64,000 bases of DNA from Psychroserpens sp041224425. GTDB lineage: Bacteria > Bacteroidota > Bacteroidia > Flavobacteriales > Flavobacteriaceae. Position 1 is the first letter of the stretch. Each line of letters starts with the position of its first letter. The position numbers and the translations under genes were made by a program. Shown here piece after piece: positions 59,595 through 64,000 of the stretch. The notes under the pieces are model-generated. The model had not been told where the DNA came from and searched no databases. It saw only the letters and a list, made by a program, of their open reading frames with translations. The stretch covers positions 248,001 to 312,000 of the forward strand of contig NZ_JBGFGL010000077.1 in the NCBI RefSeq assembly GCF_041224425.1, given 5' to 3'.

Positions 59595-60548
59595 TTAATC
59601 TCTATTTTCGATACTTTTATAAGCCTCAATAACTTTCTTCACGAGTTTATGGCGAATGACGTCTTTATCGTCAAGATAGACCATACCAATCCCTTCTACA
59701 TTTTTCAAAACCAGCAAGGCCTCTTTCAATCCAGAAATCGTACGTCGTGGTAAATCGACCTGACCAGGATCTCCTGTAAGCAAAAACTTGGCATTTTTAC
59801 CCATTCTCGTCAAGAACATCTTCATTTGAGCATGGGTTGTATTCTGACCTTCATCCAAAATCACAAAAGCATTGTCTAATGTTCGTCCGCGCATAAATGC
59901 CAAAGGCGCAATTTGAACAGTTCCATTTTCGAGAAAACTCGCCAACTTTTCAGGAGGAATCATATCGCGTAAGGCATCATAAAGTGGTTGCATGTATGGA
60001 TCTAATTTTTCTTTGAGATCACCTGGTAGAAATCCGAGATTCTCTCCAGCTTCCACTGCAGGACGTGTTAGAATGATACGTTTTACTTCCTTATTTTTTA
60101 AAGCCCTTACTGCCAAGGCCACACCTGTGTAAGTTTTTCCAGTACCAGCAGGACCAATAGCAAACACCATATCGTTTTTTTTCATACTGTCAACCAACTT
60201 ACGCTGATTGACCGTTTGCGCTTTGATAATTCTACCATTAACACCATGAAGGATGGGTTCGCCACTTTGATCTGATGTGGTATAATCATCACTACTCTGA
60301 CTTGTGAGCACGCGCTCAATGGTATTTTCGTCTATTTTATTGTACTTGCCAAAATGCACCATAAGCATTTCCATACGGCGATCAAATTCTTCTAATAAAT
60401 CTTCGTCACCATAGGCTTTAATTTTATTGCCTCTTGCTACAATTTTAAGTTTTGGAAAGTATTGTTTTAGGATTTTGATATTGGCATTTTGAGCACCAAA
60501 AAACTCTTTGGGAGTGATTTCCTCTAATTCTAAAATAAGTTCGTTCAA
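59595..60548 (-). CDS. phoH: PhoH family ATPase
   Basis: A 317-residue PhoH/PhoL-type protein: an N-terminal KH-like segment (about 1-100) and an ATPase domain with Walker A GPAGTGKT (132-139) and Walker B VILDEGQN. PhoH proteins are RNA-associated ATPases; PhoL-type members are linked to ribosome maturation with YbeY. Neither ybeY nor other partners are seen nearby. It is divergent from the SAM hydroxide adenosyltransferase gene with a 199-base gap. Confidence 0.9.
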   Translation of the reverse strand: MNELILELEEITPKEFFGAQNANIKILKQYFPKLKIVARGNKIKAYGDEDLLEEFDRRMEMLMVHFGKYNKIDENTIERVLTSQSSDDYTTSDQSGEPILHGVNGRIIKAQTVNQRKLVDSMKKNDMVFAIGPAGTGKTYTGVALAVRALKNKEVKRIILTRPAVEAGENLGFLPGDLKEKLDPYMQPLYDALRDMIPPEKLASFLENGTVQIAPLAFMRGRTLDNAFVILDEGQNTTHAQMKMFLTRMGKNAKFLLTGDPGQVDLPRRTISGLKEALLVLKNVEGIGMVYLDDKDVIRHKLVKKVIEAYKSIENRD

Positions 60549-60586
60549 AAGCTGTCCTATTTATTAATTAATCTGTTTTGTTTTAT

Positions 60587-60594
60587 TAGTTTTG
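60587..60594 (+). promoter_or_regulatory. Candidate -7 box in the phoH/SAM-hydrolase gap
   Basis: TAGTTTTG is an exact TAnnTTTG but has no TTG at the proper distance and is 150 bases from the next start, so it is weak. The rest of the 60549-60747 gap shows no clear hairpin or repeat. Confidence 0.25.
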
Positions 60595-60747
60595 TGATGA
60601 GGTAAACAAGACTCATGTTACTCAAAAATAACTAAAGTATTTTATTCGAAAGGTTACCATAGGATTAAAATATTGATGAGTTTTTAACAAGTTTATCTAC
60701 GACTAAACAACGAGATTAGACATTTAGCTACTGAGAGGGATTCATTT

Positions 60748-61620
60748 ATGGCAATCATCACATTAACAACCGATTTTGGAGAAAAAGATCACTTTGCTGG
60801 TGCCATTAAAGGTGCCATTTACAGTGAAATGCCTGATGCTAGAATTGTTGATATCTCACATTCAGTTGCGCCTTTCAATATTCCTGAAGCAGCCTATATC
60901 ATTCAGAATGCTTACAGTAGCTTTCCAAAAGGTACTATTCATGTTATTGGTATCGATTCTGAGTTGAATCCTGAAAATAAGCATATTGCCGTTCAGCTTG
61001 ACGATCATTATTTCATTTGTGCCAATAACGGTATCATGAGTATGATCTGTAGTGAAATTTCACCTCAAAAAATTGTGGAAATCAACATCCATGACCGTGT
61101 CGGAACAAGTTTCCCTGTATTGGATGTTTTTGTTAATGTTGCTTGCCATATTGCTCGTGGTGGCACACTTGAAGTCATAGGGAAAGTTATTGATACCATC
61201 AAACCCATCAAAAACATGATTCCCTTTGTGAATGATGAAAAAAATCAGATCATTGGTAATGTTATTTACATCGACAACTATGGCAATGTGGTGACCAATA
61301 TCAAGCGTAAGTTTTTTGAATCTATTCAAAAAACCCGTAATTATGAAATTTCGGCACGGAATTACAAGTTCAAAACCATATATGAAAAATATAGTGATGC
61401 CATAAATTTCGATATTCCCGAAGAAAAAAGATATGATGCTGGAAGAGGTCTCGTTGTTTTCAATTCTTCAGGATATCTCGAAATCGCTGTTTATAAAAGT
61501 GATGGTAATACTGTTGGCAGTGCATCTTCGTTGATGGGATTGGATATTAGAGATACTGTAACCGTAAATTTTGTTACGACACCAGTTATTCCAAAAGGAA
61601 AAGAAATTATTGAACGCTAA
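60748..61620 (+). CDS. S-adenosyl-L-methionine hydroxide adenosyltransferase (SAM hydrolase)
   Basis: A 290-residue protein of the DUF62/SAM hydroxide adenosyltransferase family, structurally related to fluorinases and chlorinases. N-terminal ITLTTDFGEKDHFAGAIKG, then VDISHSVAPFNIPEAAYI and a C-terminal SGYLEIAVYKS. It cleaves SAM to adenosine and methionine. It is the first gene of a run of + strand genes leading to gldF and gldG; three bases separate it from the ABM monooxygenase start at 61625. Confidence 0.9.
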   Translation: MAIITLTTDFGEKDHFAGAIKGAIYSEMPDARIVDISHSVAPFNIPEAAYIIQNAYSSFPKGTIHVIGIDSELNPENKHIAVQLDDHYFICANNGIMSMICSEISPQKIVEINIHDRVGTSFPVLDVFVNVACHIARGGTLEVIGKVIDTIKPIKNMIPFVNDEKNQIIGNVIYIDNYGNVVTNIKRKFFESIQKTRNYEISARNYKFKTIYEKYSDAINFDIPEEKRYDAGRGLVVFNSSGYLEIAVYKSDGNTVGSASSLMGLDIRDTVTVNFVTTPVIPKGKEIIER

Positions 61621-61624
61621 GACT

Positions 61625-61921
61625 ATGTTTGTAAGAATTGTAAAAATGAGTTTTGAACCTTCGCATATCGATACGTTTCTTGCTAACTTTGAAAGCAATA
61701 AACATAAGATTCGAGCTTTTGAAGGTTGTGAATTTTTAGAATTGTATAGAGACAAGTACAATACCAATACATTTTTTACGTATAGTTATTGGAATACTGA
61801 AAATGATTTGGAACGCTATAGACAATCGAATCTATTTAAACAGGTGTGGTCAAAAACAAAACCTTTGTTCAATGCCAAACCTGAAGCTTGGAGTGTGGAT
61901 AAAATTGTTAGCCTAAGTTAA
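61625..61921 (+). CDS. ABM-domain (antibiotic biosynthesis monooxygenase-like) protein
   Basis: A 98-residue ferredoxin-like dimeric alpha+beta barrel protein: MFVRIVKMSFEPSHIDTFL, CEFLELYRDKYN and FFTYSYWNTENDLERYRQS match the ABM family. Members oxidise small quinols or act as haem-degrading or scaffold proteins; activity is not predictable. The frame opens at 61571 within the previous gene, but the ATG at 61625, four bases after its stop, is the natural start. Confidence 0.82.
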   Translation: MFVRIVKMSFEPSHIDTFLANFESNKHKIRAFEGCEFLELYRDKYNTNTFFTYSYWNTENDLERYRQSNLFKQVWSKTKPLFNAKPEAWSVDKIVSLS

Positions 61922-61927
61922 ATATTT

Positions 61928-62155
61928 ATGACTGCATCTGAAAACAAACACCTTAGAAGAAGTATAATTACACCTTTAATTGTGTATATATTTCTATTTT
62001 GTATTGCATTTTATTTTTACTACTTCGGAAGTCAAAAACCTACACTTAAAACCACAAGTTTATTTGCTTCAATTTTCTGTTTTGTTTTTATGGTGTTTTA
62101 TGTCACAAAATGGATTCGATTCAATAAAGTCCTTAAAGCTTCAAACCCTAACTAA
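61928..62155 (+). CDS. Small two-helix membrane protein upstream of gldF
   Basis: A 75-residue protein with two hydrophobic segments (about 12-33 and 43-62) and a basic N-terminus (KHLRRS). It lies six bases after the ABM gene and its stop directly precedes the gldF start with no gap, so it is co-transcribed with gldFG. I know no characterised family. Confidence 0.7.
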   Translation: MTASENKHLRRSIITPLIVYIFLFCIAFYFYYFGSQKPTLKTTSLFASIFCFVFMVFYVTKWIRFNKVLKASNPN

Positions 62156-62881
62156 ATGCTCGCCATACTTAAAAAAGAAATCAATACGTTCTTTGCCTCA
62201 CCAATTGGTTACTTGGTCATTGCTGCTTTTTTGTTATTGAACGGATTATTTCTATGGTTATTTAAAGGTGAATTCAATATTTTGGATAATGGGTTTGCAG
62301 ATTTATCCAGCTTTTTCCTTTTAGCGCCTTGGATTCTTGTGTTTTTAGTACCTGCAGTTACCATGCGAAGTTTTGCCGATGAAAAAAAGCAAGGCACCTT
62401 AGAATTGCTCTTGACAAAACCCATCAGTCATTTAAGCATTGTTCTAGGAAAGTATTTTGGTGCATTTGTACTTATCGTACTGGCTTTAATTCCAACGTTA
62501 CTCTATATTTTTACATTATGGAAACTCGGTAACCCTGAAGGCAACCTCGATGTTGGAAGTGTCATGGGCTCTTATTTCGGGTTATTATTTTTAGTAGCTG
62601 CTTACACCTCTATTGGAGTGTTTTCGTCTAGTCTAACCGATAATCAAATTGTCGCTTTTATCATTGCCGTTTTTATTTGTTTCTTTTTCTATTTCGGATT
62701 TGAAGGTTTGTCCAATTACAACCTTTTTGGAGAGTCATTTTATATAGAAAACTTAGGCATGTCATCTCATTTCAATAGTATGAGTCGAGGTGTACTCGAT
62801 ACAAGAGATGTCATTTACTTTTTAAGCATCGCTGCCTTTTTTATCATTCTAACACAATTAAATATTAAGCGAAGTCGATAA
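62156..62881 (+). CDS. gldF: Gliding-associated ABC transporter permease GldF
   Basis: A 241-residue ABC-2 type permease with six transmembrane helices: MLAILKKEINTFFASPIGYLV at the start, then SFADEKKQGTLELLLTKPIS, typical of GldF. With GldG and the ATPase GldA (not in this window) it forms a transporter required for gliding motility in several Flavobacteriia. The stop overlaps the gldG start as TAATG. Confidence 0.93.
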   Translation: MLAILKKEINTFFASPIGYLVIAAFLLLNGLFLWLFKGEFNILDNGFADLSSFFLLAPWILVFLVPAVTMRSFADEKKQGTLELLLTKPISHLSIVLGKYFGAFVLIVLALIPTLLYIFTLWKLGNPEGNLDVGSVMGSYFGLLFLVAAYTSIGVFSSSLTDNQIVAFIIAVFICFFFYFGFEGLSNYNLFGESFYIENLGMSSHFNSMSRGVLDTRDVIYFLSIAAFFIILTQLNIKRSR

Positions 62882-64000
62882 TGATTAAAAAGAACATCAT
62901 CTATATAAGCGTTGTAATTGCTATTCTTATTGCAATCAATATGATTTCAAGTCATGTTTACAAACGTTTTGACCTAACCAAAGACAAACGCTACACTTTA
63001 TCTGAAGCTGCTATCCAAACCATTGATAATGTTGACTCTCCAATTATTGTCGATGTGTTTTTGGAAGGTGATTTTCCTTCGGAATTTAGACGACTTCGGA
63101 ATGAAACACAACAAATACTTGAAGAGTTTGCTGTTCATAACTCCAATTTGAAATTTGGATTTATCAATCCGCTTGAAGAGGAAAGCTCACGACAACGAAA
63201 CATCCAGCTATTGGCGCAACGTGGCATGCGACCGTTTCAAGTCACCGTTAAAGAAAACGGAAAAACCTCTCAAGAGGTTATCATACCTTGGGCTTTAGCA
63301 AGCTATAATGAACAAACGGTCATCGTTCCTTTAATCAAAAACAAAATTGGTGCAACCGATCAAGAATTGGTGAATGGCTCTATTCAAAATCTGGAATACA
63401 TATTTGCAGAAGCTTTTAAAAAACTAACGGTTCCAAAGCAAAAGAAAATCGCTGTTTTAAGAGGTAACGGACAACTATCAGATGCTTATGTTGCTGATTT
63501 TTTAAGTACACTTGGAGAACACTATTACTTGGCACCTTTCACTTTGGACAGCGTAGCTTCCAATCCGCAAAAAACATTAAAAGACCTCAAAGGTTTTGAT
63601 TTGATTATTTCAGCAAAACCTATGCAACCATTTTCTGAAGAGGAAAAATATGTATTGGACCAATACACGATGAATGGCGGAAAAAGTCTTTGGCTTACCG
63701 AAGCAATCATCATGGATAAAGATAGTCTTTACAATAATGCTGGTAAGGCTGTAGCAATCATGAAAGATCTAAACCTTACCGATTTTTTCTTTAAATATGG
63801 TGTTCGTATCAATCCAGTTATGGTAAACGATCTTTACTCTGCTCCCATAACATTGGCCATTGGTGAAGGCAGTAATGCACAATTTCAACCTGTGCAGTGG
63901 CAATACTCACCTTTAGCAGGCAATAATCCGAACCATCCAATTACAACCAATATCAATCCTGTTAAATTTGATTTTGCGAGTCAGATAGACACCTTAAAAA
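62881..64000 (+). CDS. gldG: Gliding-associated ABC transporter substrate-binding protein GldG, partial
   Basis: Open to the window edge from an ATG that overlaps the gldF stop; 373 codons are visible. An N-terminal membrane segment (MIKKNIIYISVVIAILIAIN) is followed by RFDLTKDKRYTLSEAA, then the soluble domain with KIAVLRGNGQLSDAY and GGKSLWLTEAI, matching GldG (about 560 residues). The last third lies outside the window. Works with GldF and GldA in gliding motility. Confidence 0.92.
   Translation, partial: MIKKNIIYISVVIAILIAINMISSHVYKRFDLTKDKRYTLSEAAIQTIDNVDSPIIVDVFLEGDFPSEFRRLRNETQQILEEFAVHNSNLKFGFINPLEEESSRQRNIQLLAQRGMRPFQVTVKENGKTSQEVIIPWALASYNEQTVIVPLIKNKIGATDQELVNGSIQNLEYIFAEAFKKLTVPKQKKIAVLRGNGQLSDAYVADFLSTLGEHYYLAPFTLDSVASNPQKTLKDLKGFDLIISAKPMQPFSEEEKYVLDQYTMNGGKSLWLTEAIIMDKDSLYNNAGKAVAIMKDLNLTDFFFKYGVRINPVMVNDLYSAPITLAIGEGSNAQFQPVQWQYSPLAGNNPNHPITTNINPVKFDFASQIDTLK

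Noticed and set aside
1..64000. tRNA, rRNA, CRISPR arrays, prophage or defence islands
   Set aside because: Nothing resembling cloverleaf genes, regularly spaced repeats, phage structural genes or known defence proteins was seen.

Overview
The window is AT-rich chromosomal DNA of a member of the Bacteroidota, most likely a marine Flavobacteriaceae. This rests on gldF/gldG gliding genes, DUF2490, DUF2853, DUF3857-transglutaminase, DUF4212 and CAL67264-type proteins, secreted proteins starting with short Phe/Leu-rich signal peptides ending in SQ/AQ, and promoters matching the Bacteroidota TTG-N17-23-TAnnTTTG pattern instead of E. coli -35/-10 boxes. Both ends cut genes: an unknown gene at base 1 and gldG at base 64000. 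I saw no rRNA, tRNA, CRISPR array, prophage or complete insertion sequence. No gene-free stretch exceeds 300 bases.

Layout. 0-8 kb: an MBL-fold lipoprotein, ettA, a redox-stress operon (flavin reductase, GNAT, MarR, pirin) with a repeated candidate operator, and an acyl-CoA carboxylase beta subunit. 8-28 kb: a dispersed menaquinone pathway (menE, menC, menA, menB, menD, menF and a hotdog thioesterase), interleaved with membrane, lipid and esterase genes and with a pair of small paralogues, one of which lacks a recognisable start codon. 9-13 kb and 29-33 kb: two separate tandem pairs of secreted DUF3857 proteins. Each pair couples a transglutaminase-like protein with an intact Cys-His-Asp triad to a partner lacking it.

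33-57 kb is a coherent C2/short-chain fatty-acid island. It holds a cNMP/CBS/DUF294 protein and a DEDDh exonuclease (a pair also found beside acetate genes in gammaproteobacteria), a zinc alcohol dehydrogenase, isocitrate lyase, malate synthase, a RamB/ScfR-like XRE regulator with a palindromic and phased operator, acetyl-CoA and propionyl-CoA synthetases, a receiver-only response regulator, a CrbS/MxtR-type symporter-histidine kinase, an ActP-type sodium:solute symporter with DUF4212 subunit, a porin, an IS1-InsA-like DNA-binding protein, an ExaC-type aldehyde dehydrogenase with DUF779 partner, and an AraC regulator. Read together: alcohol to aldehyde to acetate, uptake across both membranes, activation to acyl-CoA, and anaplerosis by the glyoxylate shunt, under at least three local regulators. 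The response regulator has no output domain, so how the acetate kinase would reach DNA is open.

57-64 kb: an alanine/glycine:cation symporter, purC, phoH, an SAM hydroxide adenosyltransferase, an ABM-domain monooxygenase, a small membrane protein, then gldF and gldG of the gliding-associated ABC transporter.

Architecture. Translational coupling through TAATG occurs at 3348, 11190, 35190 and 62881. Six convergent gene pairs meet with four or fewer bases between stops, or overlap, with no room for a terminator between them; other units end in clear hairpin-plus-T-run terminators.
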